A DNA stretch of 64,000 bases from Streptosporangium sp. NBC_01755 (GTDB lineage: Bacteria > Actinomycetota > Actinomycetes > Streptosporangiales > Streptosporangiaceae), in assembly GCF_035917995.1 (NCBI RefSeq), contig NZ_CP109131.1, positions 4,340,001 through 4,404,000 on the forward strand. Direction: 5' to 3'. A program made the position numbers and the translations under genes. The notes under the pieces are model-generated. The model was not told the DNA's origin and made no database searches. It was given only the letters and a program-made list of their open reading frames with translations. The first letter of the stretch is position 1, and every line of letters starts with the position of its first letter. Below are positions 44,307 to 52,782 of the stretch, piece after piece.

Positions 44307-44573
44307 ATGATCGGATCGATTGTCTCCGCAATCATCATTGGCGCCGTCATCGGCGCGCTGGCACGCCTCATCCTTCCGGGGCGCCAGAACCTGAGCATCG
44401 GCCTGACGCTCATCGTCGGCATCATCGCGGCGCTTATCGGCACCGCCATCGCCGCCTCGGTCGGCCTGACCAACACGCGGGGGATCAATTGGTGGGAGCA
44501 CCTCATCCAACTCGCGCTCGCCGTAATCGGAGTGCTCCTCGTCGTTCAGATGCAGGCGAGGAAGTCGCACTGA
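44307..44573 (+). CDS. GlsB/YeaQ/YmgE-family small membrane protein
   Basis: An 88-residue protein with three hydrophobic helices (IVSAIIIGAVIGALARLI, LTLIVGIIAALIGTAIA, LALAVIGVLLVVQM). It is of the transglycosylase-associated/GlsB family, commonly stress-induced. The motif GALARLILPGRQ is typical. GGGGGAG lies 7 bases upstream. A frameshifted paralogue follows. Confidence 0.85.
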   Translation: MIGSIVSAIIIGAVIGALARLILPGRQNLSIGLTLIVGIIAALIGTAIAASVGLTNTRGINWWEHLIQLALAVIGVLLVVQMQARKSH

Positions 44574-44666
44574 CGGAATTTTTACCGGTCGCTGGAATAT
44601 CCATGACATAGGGGGTGGCCACCTCCCTGTTGAGAGTGAAGGTCTCACCCTCACGGGGAGGTTGTG

Positions 44667-44934
44667 ATGACTATTGAGTCCATTCTTGGAGCAATCGTCA
44701 TCGGCGCTGTCATCGGTGCCATCGGTCGTCCCTTGACTTCCCGGTAGGCAGGCGATCGGATGGATCCTCACCGTCGTCGTCGGCATTGTCGCGGCGCTCA
44801 TCGGCACCGCCATCGCCCAGGTTCTCGGCGCTGCCACCACGGATGGGATCGACCGGATCGAACTCATCATGCAGGTGGGTCCGGCCGTCGTCGGTGTCGG
44901 CCTGGTCGCCGGTCTCAAGCGCTCCAGGGTCTGA
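44667..44934 (+). pseudogene. Frameshifted GlsB-family paralogue
   Basis: The frame starts MTIESILGAIVIGAVIGAIGR and stops at a TAG (44745-44747) after 26 codons. Removing one T near 44739 restores PGRQAIGWILTVVVGIVAALIGTAIA and the rest of an 88-residue protein. The span is 268 bases, exactly one more than the 267 of the intact paralogue. It has a good GGGGAGG site. A recent one-base insertion, a sequencing error or a programmed shift are all possible. Confidence 0.85.
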
Positions 44935-45113
44935 CAGGTGGATCGCCGGGCGGCCTGAACATCCGGCCCAGGCTCGTCTCGTGCTCGACGGACGGCTGGC
45001 GGCGGATCAGGTCCGCCACATGGAGCGGCAGGTGCGTCAGCACTTCGTCACGGCCCGCTTCGTTCCCCGGATCCGGTCAAGGGGGTATGCGGGCCCGGTT
45101 AAGCTCTCTTCCC

Positions 45114-46505
45114 TCACTCACCGGGCGGGACGGGCGTGCTGCGCATCCGCCCGGAGGGCGGGGCCGCGATGCCGTCCTCCTCGCGCGCCTGGGCCTCCTC
45201 CCCGGTCTCCCCGGTCTCCGCGGCCTCGGCGCCGTGTGCGGGCGAGTCACCCGCTTCGCCGTCCGTGACATCCGCCTTTCCTGCCGCCGTGGACGCTTTC
45301 GCCGCCGTCCCGGCGGTCCTCCTGCCGGGCGTTACGTTCGCCGCCCGGTCCTTCACGGCGAGGATCGGCTGGGTGTCGGCGTCGCGCTCGCTCACCTCGT
45401 CTGCGTCGCGTGGGGTCGTGTCGCGTCGTGTCGTGTCGCGTGGGGTCGTGCCGTGTCGGGTCGTGTCGGGTGGGCCGGCCTCGGCCGTACCGGGTTCGCT
45501 CGCCCGGGACCCCCGCTCCCGCGGGACACCGGCGTCGGTGTCCCAGGTCTCCACCCGCTCGCTGATCCTGCCTCCGCTCCCGGGCTCCTCCTCGGTCACT
45601 CGTACGTCGGAACGAGGCGGATGAACGAGCAGATCGCCCTGGCGGGGGCGGATCAGGTCACCCCAGCGCATCGGCTTTCCCGGCCGGGGAGCCGTGGGCC
45701 TTCGCGGGAGCGGAGGGCTCTGCGGGACATCGGTGATCTCGGGGGTCTCCGGCGCCGCGGTAGGACCGACCACCGGTTCTCCCGTCGGGAGATCATGGTG
45801 TGGGGCCGTCTCCAGGGGAGGGGCGGCATGCGGGTCGAGCATGATCTCGGCCGCGGGGTGGTGCACCAACTGCCCGGGGTGGCCCGGCCCCTGCCGCCGC
45901 TCCTCGGGGGCGGGCACGCCCGGATGCTCCGAGGACGGTCGGCCCGCCTCGGGGAACGGCACGATGTCATGCCCTGAGGCGGGCCGGCCGACCAGGGCCG
46001 CGTCGGTCGCGGCACGCCTGGCGGCGGCGTGCTTGATCAGCAGGAGCCAGAGCCAGAGAGCCAGGATCAGCATCACCCAGGGGGCGACGGCGACCACGAC
46101 GGCCGCTCGCTGCTCGTCCACCGCCATCCGCATGGCGGTGGCCACCTCGGCGGTGGTCGCGCCGGCGAACAGCAGCGTCAGGATCACACCCGCCTGCAGC
46201 CGTACCGGCCACCACCCGCCTCTCAGCAGCAACACGCCGATCATCGCGACGACGAGCAGCGCGTCGAAGGCGGCGGGGTAGAGATACGCGAGGCCGGCGG
46301 GTGCCCTGCCCGCCAGGGCGAGGGCTCGCAGGTCCTCGAAGGAGAGCACGCAGGCCGCGGCGGTGAGGGCGGTCACGCCGACTCCGGCGATGGCGATCCC
46401 GGTGCGGCGCAGGGCGACGGCCGTCCTGCTCGGTTCGGCGGCGGTGGTCAGGGGCGGTGACGGGCGGGAGAGCGAGGCTGCCGCCGCGGGGGATTTGGCG
46501 TCCAT
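45114..46505 (-). CDS. DUF2637 membrane protein with long low-complexity tail
   Basis: A 463-residue protein. The N-terminal third has four helices (IAIAGVGVTALTAAACVL, LAYLYPAAFDALLVVAMIGV, LQAGVILTLLFAGATTAEV, AVAPWVMLILALWLWLLLI) of the DUF2637 family, often linked to mobile or developmental loci in actinomycetes. The remaining 300 residues are Pro/Glu/Asp/Arg-rich and probably disordered. They include DTTRRDTTPRD-type repeats from a simple GTCGTGTCGCG-like DNA repeat (about 45400-45480). Function unknown. TAGGCT lies 9 bases before the ATG. Confidence 0.78.
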   Translation of the reverse strand: MDAKSPAAAASLSRPSPPLTTAAEPSRTAVALRRTGIAIAGVGVTALTAAACVLSFEDLRALALAGRAPAGLAYLYPAAFDALLVVAMIGVLLLRGGWWPVRLQAGVILTLLFAGATTAEVATAMRMAVDEQRAAVVVAVAPWVMLILALWLWLLLIKHAAARRAATDAALVGRPASGHDIVPFPEAGRPSSEHPGVPAPEERRQGPGHPGQLVHHPAAEIMLDPHAAPPLETAPHHDLPTGEPVVGPTAAPETPEITDVPQSPPLPRRPTAPRPGKPMRWGDLIRPRQGDLLVHPPRSDVRVTEEEPGSGGRISERVETWDTDAGVPRERGSRASEPGTAEAGPPDTTRHGTTPRDTTRRDTTPRDADEVSERDADTQPILAVKDRAANVTPGRRTAGTAAKASTAAGKADVTDGEAGDSPAHGAEAAETGETGEEAQAREEDGIAAPPSGRMRSTPVPPGE

Positions 46506-46687
46506 GGCTCTTCGAGCCTACAGAATCGACACCCGGCATGATCGTCTTGATCACCCTCGAATATGTCTTCTGCCGAGGTGCTCTTCAGGTGAGCCGACCG
46601 GGCGACATTCGCCGCCAATGGTCAGAAAATCCTCTAGCGGGTGTCTTCAACGTCCCGCAACCTGGCTTGTGAGGGGAGGTGAGGCAT

Positions 46688-46693
46688 TAGCCT
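46688..46693 (+). promoter_or_regulatory. -10 element TAGCCT, leaderless geometry
   Basis: TAGCCT lies 7 bases before the GTG at 46701. Confidence 0.5.
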
Positions 46694-46700
46694 TGCCCTC

Positions 46701-48098
46701 GTGAGCCTGCAGCTATACGACACCAGCGTACGCACCGTCCGCGAATTTGTCCCGGTCGAACCCGGCCGGGCCTCGATCTACCTGTGTGGTGCCACCGTGC
46801 AGGCTCCCCCGCACATCGGGCACATCCGCTCAGGCGTCAACTTCGACGTGCTCCGCCGCTGGATGATCAGGTCGGGCTACGAGGTGACCTTCTGCCGCAA
46901 CGTCACCGACATCGATGACAAGATCATCAGGGTTGCGGCGGCGGAGAACGTGCCGTGGTTCGCCGTCGCCGAGCGCAACCAGAGGGCCTTCACCTGGGCC
47001 TACGAGGTGCTGGGCTGCCTGCCCCCGACGGTGGAGCCGCGGGCCACCGGCCACGTGCCCGAGATGATCGAGCTGATGGACCGGCTGATCGCCGCCGGCC
47101 ACGCCTATGCCTCCGGCGGCGACGTCTACTTCGACGTCATGTCCTACGCCGACCGGTACGGCTCGCTCTCCAACCAGAAGCTTCAGAACATGCGGGCCGC
47201 GGGCGACACCGAGACCGACTCCTGCAAGCGCGACCCGCGTGACTTCGCGCTCTGGAAGGGCGAGAAGCCCGGTGAGCCGACCTGGCCGACCCCGTGGGGC
47301 CGAGGCCGCCCCGGCTGGCACCTGGAGTGCTCGGCCATGGCGACGAAGTATCTCGGCTCGACCTTCGACATCCACGGCGGCGGCGTCGACCTGATCTTCC
47401 CGCATCACGAGAACGAGCTGACCCAGTCCCAGGCGGCCGGCGACGGCTTCGCCCGCTACTGGATGCACAACGGCATGCTCAAGATCGGCGCGGAGAAGAT
47501 GAGCAAGTCGCTCGGTAACTCCCTGCTGGTCCCCGAGGTCACCAAGAAGGTCCGCCCGGTCGAGCTCCGCTACTACCTGGCGGCCCCGCACTACCGCTCC
47601 CCGATCGAATACTCCGAGGAGGCCCTGTTCGAGGCCGCCACGGCCTACCAGCGCATCGAGGGCTTCGTCACCCGCGCGGCCGAGGTCATCCACGACGTCG
47701 ACGCGCACGCGCCGCTCCCGGTGGCCTTCTCCGAGGCCCTCGACGACGACCTGGGCACCCCCCAGGCGCTCGCCGTGGTGCACGAGGTGGTCCGCGAGGG
47801 CAACGTCGCGCTCGCCCAGGGAAACAAGGAGCAGGTCGCCAGGCTGCTCGCCGAGACGCAGAACATGCTCGACGTCCTCGGCCTCGACCCGCGTTCGGAG
47901 CAGTGGCGTTCCACGGGCGGCGAGACCGGCATGCGGGCGACCGTCGACGCGCTGGTCGCCGTCGCCCTGGAACAGCGGCAGGCGGCGCGGGCGCGCAAGG
48001 ACTTCGCGGCGGCCGACAGCATCCGTGACCAGCTTTCCCGTGCCGGGATTCACGTCGAGGACACCCCCCAGGGCACCCGCTGGGAACTCTCGCGCTAA
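46701..48098 (+). CDS. cysS: Cysteinyl-tRNA synthetase
   Basis: A 465-residue class I synthetase charging tRNA-Cys. The HIGH motif is HIGHIRSG (about 38-45), zinc ligands include the CGATVQ Cys and the [12 protein letters not shown] region, and KMSKSLGN lies at about 266-273. The C-terminal helical DALR-like domain ([14 protein letters not shown]) shows this is CysS and not the shorter-tailed MshC. The GTG start is leaderless by geometry. rlmB follows, as in many actinobacteria. Confidence 0.94.
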   Translation: MSLQLYDTSVRTVREFVPVEPGRASIYLCGATVQAPPHIGHIRSGVNFDVLRRWMIRSGYEVTFCRNVTDIDDKIIRVAAAENVPWFAVAERNQRAFTWAYEVLGCLPPTVEPRATGHVPEMIELMDRLIAAGHAYASGGDVYFDVMSYADRYGSLSNQKLQNMRAAGDTETDSCKRDPRDFALWKGEKPGEPTWPTPWGRGRPGWHLECSAMATKYLGSTFDIHGGGVDLIFPHHENELTQSQAAGDGFARYWMHNGMLKIGAEKMSKSLGNSLLVPEVTKKVRPVELRYYLAAPHYRSPIEYSEEALFEAATAYQRIEGFVTRAAEVIHDVDAHAPLPVAFSEALDDDLGTPQALAVVHEVVREGNVALAQGNKEQVARLLAETQNMLDVLGLDPRSEQWRSTGGETGMRATVDALVAVALEQRQAARARKDFAAADSIRDQLSRAGIHVEDTPQGTRWELSR

Positions 48099-48108
48099 AA
48101 CCAGGCCG

Positions 48109-48114
48109 TACGCT
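48109..48114 (+). promoter_or_regulatory. -10 element TACGCT, leaderless geometry
   Basis: TACGCT lies 7 bases before the ATG at 48122. Confidence 0.5.
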
Positions 48115-48121
48115 ATAGACC

Positions 48122-49090
48122 ATGGCTGGTGGGGGTAAAGGGTCCGGGCGACCCGCGAAGAAGAAGAGTCCGACCAAGGGCACGGGCGGCAACGTCCGCC
48201 GAGGCCTGGAGGGCAGGGGGGCCACCCCGCCGGCGCACATGCGGCACTGGCACAAGGACAAGTCGCGCACCGAGCGGATCGAGCGCGAGGAGAAGACCGG
48301 CAGGACTTCCTCCCCGCGCACCCCGGTTCGCGCGAGGCGGAGCGATGACGCGCCCGAGCACATCGGCGGGCGCAACCCCGTGGTCGAGGCGCTGCGGGCC
48401 GGGGTTCCGGCCAGCACGCTCTACGTGGCCCTGCGCATCGACAACGACGACCGCGTCAGGGAGTCGGTCCGTATCGCCGCCGACCGCGGCATCGCGATGC
48501 TGGAGGTCGGGCGGGAGAAGCTGGACCGACTCACCGAGGGGGGGATCCACCAGGGCATCGCCCTGCAGATCCCGGCGTACGACTACGCCCACCCCAACGA
48601 TCTGGTCCGCGGCGCACAGGAGGCCGCGGAGGTCCCGTTGATCGTCGCCCTCGACAGTGTCACCGACCCCCGTAACCTGGGCGCCATCGCCCGCTCGGCC
48701 ACCGCCTTCGGCGCCCACGGCCTGGTCATCCCCTCCCGCCGCTCGGCCGGGGTCACCGGTGGTGCCTGGAAGACCTCGGCGGGCACGCTGGCCACCCTGC
48801 CGGTCGCCCGCGCCGCCAACCTCACCGCCACCCTGCGGGAGTACCGCGAGGCGGGTCTGTTCGTGATCGGCCTGGACGGCGAGGGCAAGGTCGACATCGG
48901 CGAGGCGAATCTCCTCGACGGCCCGCTGGTCGTCGTCGTGGGCTCAGAGGGCAAAGGCCTGTCCCGCCTGGTCCGAGAGTCATGCGACCTGGTCGTCCGC
49001 ATCCCGATGAACGCCGCGGCCGAATCCCTCAACGCGGGCGTCGCCGCCGGCATCGCCCTCTACGAGGTGGCCCGCCACCGCCGTTCCTGA
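48122..49090 (+). CDS. rlmB: 23S rRNA (guanosine-2'-O-)-methyltransferase RlmB/TrmH family
   Basis: A 322-residue SPOUT methyltransferase. A basic, Gly-rich N-terminal tail of about 80 residues precedes the substrate-binding domain (IGGRNPVVEALRAG). The catalytic knot has motif 1 DPRNLGAIARSATAFG, motif 2 VVVGSEGKGLSRLV, and motif 3 IPMNAAAESLNAGVAAGI. It probably 2'-O-methylates a guanosine in 23S rRNA; some actinomycete relatives give thiostrepton-type resistance, so the exact target is open. Confidence 0.9.
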   Translation: MAGGGKGSGRPAKKKSPTKGTGGNVRRGLEGRGATPPAHMRHWHKDKSRTERIEREEKTGRTSSPRTPVRARRSDDAPEHIGGRNPVVEALRAGVPASTLYVALRIDNDDRVRESVRIAADRGIAMLEVGREKLDRLTEGGIHQGIALQIPAYDYAHPNDLVRGAQEAAEVPLIVALDSVTDPRNLGAIARSATAFGAHGLVIPSRRSAGVTGGAWKTSAGTLATLPVARAANLTATLREYREAGLFVIGLDGEGKVDIGEANLLDGPLVVVVGSEGKGLSRLVRESCDLVVRIPMNAAAESLNAGVAAGIALYEVARHRRS

Positions 49091-49162
49091 CGGTTCGCAA
49101 TTGTCGTGGCGTACCTCGGTGACGTGCGGCAGGTAATCCGACTACACTCGTCTGGCGGCCAT

Positions 49163-49235
49163 GCCGACGTAGCTCAATCGGCAGAGCGACAGTCTTGTAA
49201 ACTGTAGGTCAGGGGTTCGATTCCCCTCGTCGGCT
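49163..49235 (+). tRNA. tRNA-Thr (anticodon TGT)
   Basis: A complete cloverleaf: acceptor stem GCCGACG / CGTCGGC, D-arm with GGCAGAGC, anticodon stem ACAGT / ACTGT around CTTGTAA (anticodon TGT at 49196-49198), and T-arm GGGGTTCGATTCCCC. CCA is not encoded. It is intact although an integrase relic lies just downstream, so its 3' end may have served as an attachment site. Confidence 0.96.
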
Positions 49236-49240
49236 CGCAT

Positions 49241-49270
49241 AGGACCCCCAGTGACCTGGGGGTCCTTCCT
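49241..49270. terminator. tRNA-Thr terminator
   Basis: An 11-bp stem AGGACCCCCAG / CTGGGGGTCCT with a 4-base loop, followed by TCCTTTT. Confidence 0.75.
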
Positions 49271-49348
49271 TTTCCCCAGAACTGTTGGTCCGATCCGCCT
49301 CTTCAGGGGGGCCAAAGGGGGGCCAACGGTCGGGGACGCCTCCCCAAC

Positions 49349-49910
49349 CCCGGCCTTCCGGGGGACCAGCGCGGCGATCATCTCAGCCGCCTCGCGTGCC
49401 ACCTCGGGCATGATCGACGCGGAGGTCTGTCCAGCGGCAGCCGCACGACTCGCCCCGGCGCAGGCCCGCGAACACGATCAGGCGAAACCGGGCATACAGC
49501 CGGTGACTCATCACGGCGCCGAGGAACGCCCCGAGTTGGGCGGGCGTCCACACCATGACCTTGCTCGGCCGGGGCGCCGACGCCCAGACCTCAAAAGCGT
49601 CCACGCGGCGCCCTGTGGCCTCCTCCGTCGCTTTCTTCAGTGCACGCTCGTTAGGCACCGTCCAGGCGGCCACGCGTTCCTTCGTCCAGACCAGGCCCTT
49701 CGGCCTCTTGGTGGTCTCCAGCTTGACCAGCTTGGCCACGTTCTCGGTGATCAGACCCTCAACGACGGCGTCGCTCAGCGCCGAGCGCGGCGTTGCCCGG
49801 ATGCGCTGCTTGGTCGTCGGCCCGGTGACCCGCTGGCCGCGCACCGAGGCACGCACCGCGGGGTCCTCCGACGCCTTGGCCTCCAGCAGGACCTCGTTCT
49901 TGGCGTCGAC
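49349..49910 (-). pseudogene. Tyrosine-recombinase (phage/ICE integrase) relic
   Basis: The long fragment (about 49910-49383) resembles the central part of actinomycete integrases: VRGQRVTGPTTKQRIRATPR, GLITENVAKLVKL, and the first catalytic Arg in FAGLRRGESCG. A second fragment in another frame (about 49411-49349) reads MPEVAREAAEMIAALVPRK, like the C-terminal tail. The N-terminal DNA-binding domain and the catalytic H-x-x-R and Tyr are lost. It reads toward the tRNA-Thr 3' end, as is usual for an element integrated there. It marks a decayed integrative element. Confidence 0.75.
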
Positions 49911-50572
49911 TCGGTGTCCTCGCGACGATTGGTAATGACGATCGGCCACGTGTACGGCGCCAAGATCGGCTGACTGCGCTCCGAGGCCTCGTATGCCCGG
50001 GTCCGCGCCGGCGATGATTCTGAGTTCGTGGTTGTATCGCGTATCAGGACGGTTCAAAGGTATGGCAGGGCTCTTCTCCCAAGAAGGCATGGAGAATTCT
50101 CGATATCGGGACGGTGCCCTGGGAGGATGGATGTACGAATCGTGTGAACGCCTGGCCGTGCCGATCATCCGAAGCGATGAAAATACCGCTGTCAGCGCCC
50201 GGCCGGAAAGCGGCCATCGCGGTGTGGGTGCGGGCTCCGAGCGAACCTGGAAAGCACCACGTTTACTGCAAGGTGATCGGCGCGCGGGGGCGGACACCGT
50301 TAACACTCAAGCGTCCAGTCCTCCTGAGTGTCCAGGTAGGACAGTCCTGACCTGCGGATTCATTTGTCCAAAAATCTAAGTGGCAGCCTTGGACGGACTG
50401 CGGACAAAGATTTCTTGGTTGGCTGGCGGCCTGCATGCCACCATGGTCGACATCCCGGCATTTCGTATCAGCGGGATATCGACCGGCGCTACACGGAGCG
50501 CTTTCTGGATCGCGAAGCGCTGCAATTCGCCCACGCGAAGCGCCGTAATCCGTTCACGAGGGGAAATCAAAT
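49911..50572. other. Non-coding scar with inverted repeats
   Basis: No gene is supported and the base composition is less GC-rich than the window. Two imperfect inverted repeats occur: GGTCGACATCCCG (50445-50457) with CGGGATATCGACC (50472-50484), and an AT-rich pair around 50370-50421. They may flank the promoter of the secreted protein that follows. Confidence 0.4.
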
Positions 50573-50917
50573 ATGATCAAGGTAATTGGTTCGCTGGCCG
50601 TCGTCGCAGATGCGTTTGCCGTGCTGGTGCCGTTCGGCGGAGTCGCCCAGGCCGCAGAGACGGGCGCGTCCACGATCATGGCCGCGAAGGTGACGTGCAA
50701 CGCCCCCGGAACCGGAAACACCACTGTTTGGGGAAAATGCAAGAACAGGGGCAACGCGACCGGTAAGGCGCGTCTGATGTACTGGTGTGTCAACGCGATC
50801 GGCAACGGCTCGAAGCTGTACAACACCGGGTGGAAGAAGGTCGCACCCGGCAAGACGGTCAAGTTCGTGGGCGAGTGCACCTTCAAGGCCCGCAACCCCT
50901 ACTTCCAGATCGGCTGA
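50573..50917 (+). CDS. Small secreted protein with four Cys
   Basis: A 114-residue protein. A signal peptide (MIKVIGSLAVVADAFAVL... ending near AQA) leads to a mature part of about 87 residues with four Cys (VTCNAPG, GKCKNRG, YWCVNA, GECTFK), enough for two disulfides, and many Lys and Gly. GAGGGGA lies 8 bases upstream. It is isolated in the decayed element. No family recognised; an exported binding or antimicrobial-type protein is conceivable but unproven. Confidence 0.65.
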   Translation: MIKVIGSLAVVADAFAVLVPFGGVAQAAETGASTIMAAKVTCNAPGTGNTTVWGKCKNRGNATGKARLMYWCVNAIGNGSKLYNTGWKKVAPGKTVKFVGECTFKARNPYFQIG

Positions 50918-51117
50918 CTTCACCTGGCCTCGCAGGGCGCGCTCCTCGCGGTGAAGCCCGGCCGCTCTGACCGGCGGACGCGGCGCGCGTTATACGCCCC
51001 CGTCCGGGGGTGGCGCTCACCGGGTCGCGTCCACGGAGGTGGCGTACGGCAGCCGATGACGGGATCTCCGGGTATCACGACGCCGCCCTGGCGGTCGCGT
51101 CCTTTTGAGGACATCCG

Positions 51118-51246
51118 ATGGATCACCACAACACGCAGCACTCCGTCAGCGTGGCAGGCGTGATCATCGACGACCAGGGCCGCGCACTCCTCACCCAGTT
51201 CGTCGGCTCGTATATGAAAGGCCGGGTCAACCCGTTTCCGGGTTGA
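51118..51246 (+). pseudogene. NUDIX hydrolase fragment
   Basis: It starts MDHHNTQHSVSVAGVIIDDQGRALL, the typical first strand of a small NUDIX protein. After 26 residues it diverges and runs into a terminator hairpin, stopping at 51246 before any Nudix box. It is a truncated remnant, probably cut when the neighbouring element decayed. Confidence 0.7.
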
Positions 51247-51259
51247 CCCGGCCTTTCAT
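51214..51259. terminator. 21-bp perfect hairpin
   Basis: Arms 51214-51234 and 51239-51259 are perfectly complementary with loop TTTC. It starts with ATGAAAG and ends with CTTTCAT, giving a T-rich end on either strand, so it can act in both directions. Confidence 0.8.
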
Positions 51260-51540
51260 CGTTCCGCGGGTCTTCGCGCTTCTCCGTGCCGGTCGCGTGG
51301 CCGCCGGACTGCGGCGTGCTTTCGACCTGATGCGTGACCGGGAATCCGGAGAGTCCGATAGTGGCGACACGTCTTCCCGGGAGCTTGCACTTTCTGTTAC
51401 ACGATGACTACTATGCGCAAAAAGGATCTTGGAGGGTCTCTGTGCCGATCGCCGCCACCTTGTAGACCCACCCGTTGGTCGCGCGGGGCCGCTCGGTTCG
51501 ACCGTGAGAATTTCGATCATGAGAATGAGGAGGCTGCGCG

Positions 51541-52518
51541 GTGGCCGGGAGGCTTCGGCGTGTGATCGCGGCGTCCTTGCTGGCCGGGGGCGTGGCGTTG
51601 GCGGTGGGGCCGGAGGCTTCCGGGGTGTCCGGCGCGGCTGGGGATCCGGACTTCTCGCTGACGGTGAGTCCGGCACGGTTGGTCGTCCCACCGGAGGAGA
51701 TCGACGAGCACCAGTCGTTCCATGTGATCAACGGGGGTCGGTTGCCTGTCGACATCGTCGTCGACAGGACGAACTTCACCATGGACGGGTCCGGCAAGAT
51801 GCTCTTCGAGCATGACGCTCCCCACTCGGCCGTCGCGTGGCTCAAGGCCAGGCCGGCGAGATTCCATCTCGCCCCCGGTGGGGAGCGGAGCGTCAGCGTA
51901 CTGATCGATCCCCCTCCGGAGCCCGAGCACGGTGAGCACCAGGTGGCCCTGCTCTTCGTCACCCCGGCCGGAGCCGGTGGGGGCAACATCTCGCTGAACC
52001 GGGCGATCGGAACACCGATTTACATCACGGTGCCGGGGCCGATCGACACGTCCGTGCGTATCGACGGGTTCCGTGCCTCCGTCGCCTTCCCGACGGGCGG
52101 TCCCGTCGACTTCACCGCCACCGTGGAGAACCGCGGGACCGTTCACCGTGACTTCTTCGGCCCCCGGGCGCTGAAGGTCGACGTGAACGGGTACGAGGTG
52201 CCGTTTCCCGACTTCACGGTGCTCAGGGGAGAGGGCAGGGACGTCGTCGTCAGGTGGGCGGATCCGCCGTTCATGTGCGTCTGTCACGCGACGGTGTCGG
52301 TCTCCGGGATCGGTGGGACATCCCGGCAGAGCATCACTTTCCTCATCCTCCCGCTTCACCTCTTCGGGGCGCTGATCGCGGTGGCGCTGGCGCTGTACGC
52401 CATCGCCTGGCTGTTGTACCGCCGCCGTCGGGCTCAGGTGCCCGGGGCGGATCAGGCCCCGCGTGAGCGCGCCGACCGTGATCGCGACGACCTCGACCGG
52501 GCCGACAGCGATGTCTAG
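51541..52518 (+). CDS. DUF916-like (WxL-host-binding-type) surface protein
   Basis: A 325-residue exported, membrane-anchored protein. A signal peptide covers about residues 1-33. Two immunoglobulin-like beta domains follow (LTVSPARLVVPPEEIDEHQSF, GTPIYITVPGPID, VDFTATVENRGTVH). A C-terminal helix (LFGALIAVALALYAIAWLLY) and a charged cytoplasmic tail end it. Firmicute relatives bind WxL proteins on the cell wall; the actinobacterial role is not known. The GTG has GAGGAGG upstream. A sequence-unrelated glycosyltransferase gene follows. Confidence 0.7.
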   Translation: MAGRLRRVIAASLLAGGVALAVGPEASGVSGAAGDPDFSLTVSPARLVVPPEEIDEHQSFHVINGGRLPVDIVVDRTNFTMDGSGKMLFEHDAPHSAVAWLKARPARFHLAPGGERSVSVLIDPPPEPEHGEHQVALLFVTPAGAGGGNISLNRAIGTPIYITVPGPIDTSVRIDGFRASVAFPTGGPVDFTATVENRGTVHRDFFGPRALKVDVNGYEVPFPDFTVLRGEGRDVVVRWADPPFMCVCHATVSVSGIGGTSRQSITFLILPLHLFGALIAVALALYAIAWLLYRRRRAQVPGADQAPRERADRDRDDLDRADSDV

Positions 52519-52782
52519 GGCGCGGATCGTCCGGTTGCAGGGCAACGGAGGTCTGCCGGGTGCCTGAGGCGTTCGGCCGTCCGGGAGGGCGTGTTCCTGG
52601 GAGGCGAGGGCTTCCGGTGCGACGGGGCCGCAAGAGGTGTGAACCGGCTGGTTTCTCCCTGATTCGGCTTTCTGTGCCGGCAGATCGGGGAGGCAACCCT
52701 GTGGATTTGCTCCGTACGGGCACTCCTTCGTCACATACTGAGACGCTAGATAAGCGGAAAGTGACCGACGAGGGGCGCGGCG

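Noticed and set aside
45400..45480. Simple GTCGTGTCGCG-like repeat considered as a separate element
   Set aside because: It lies inside the DUF2637 gene and encodes in-frame Asp/Thr/Arg repeats of a disordered tail.
46506..46700. Possible T-box or other riboswitch upstream of cysS
   Set aside because: The -10 hexamer lies 7 bases before the start codon, leaving no transcribed leader.
51404..51563. 53-codon plus-strand ORF overlapping the start of the DUF916-like gene
   Set aside because: No ribosome-binding site, composition is random-looking, and it overlaps the well-supported start at 51541.
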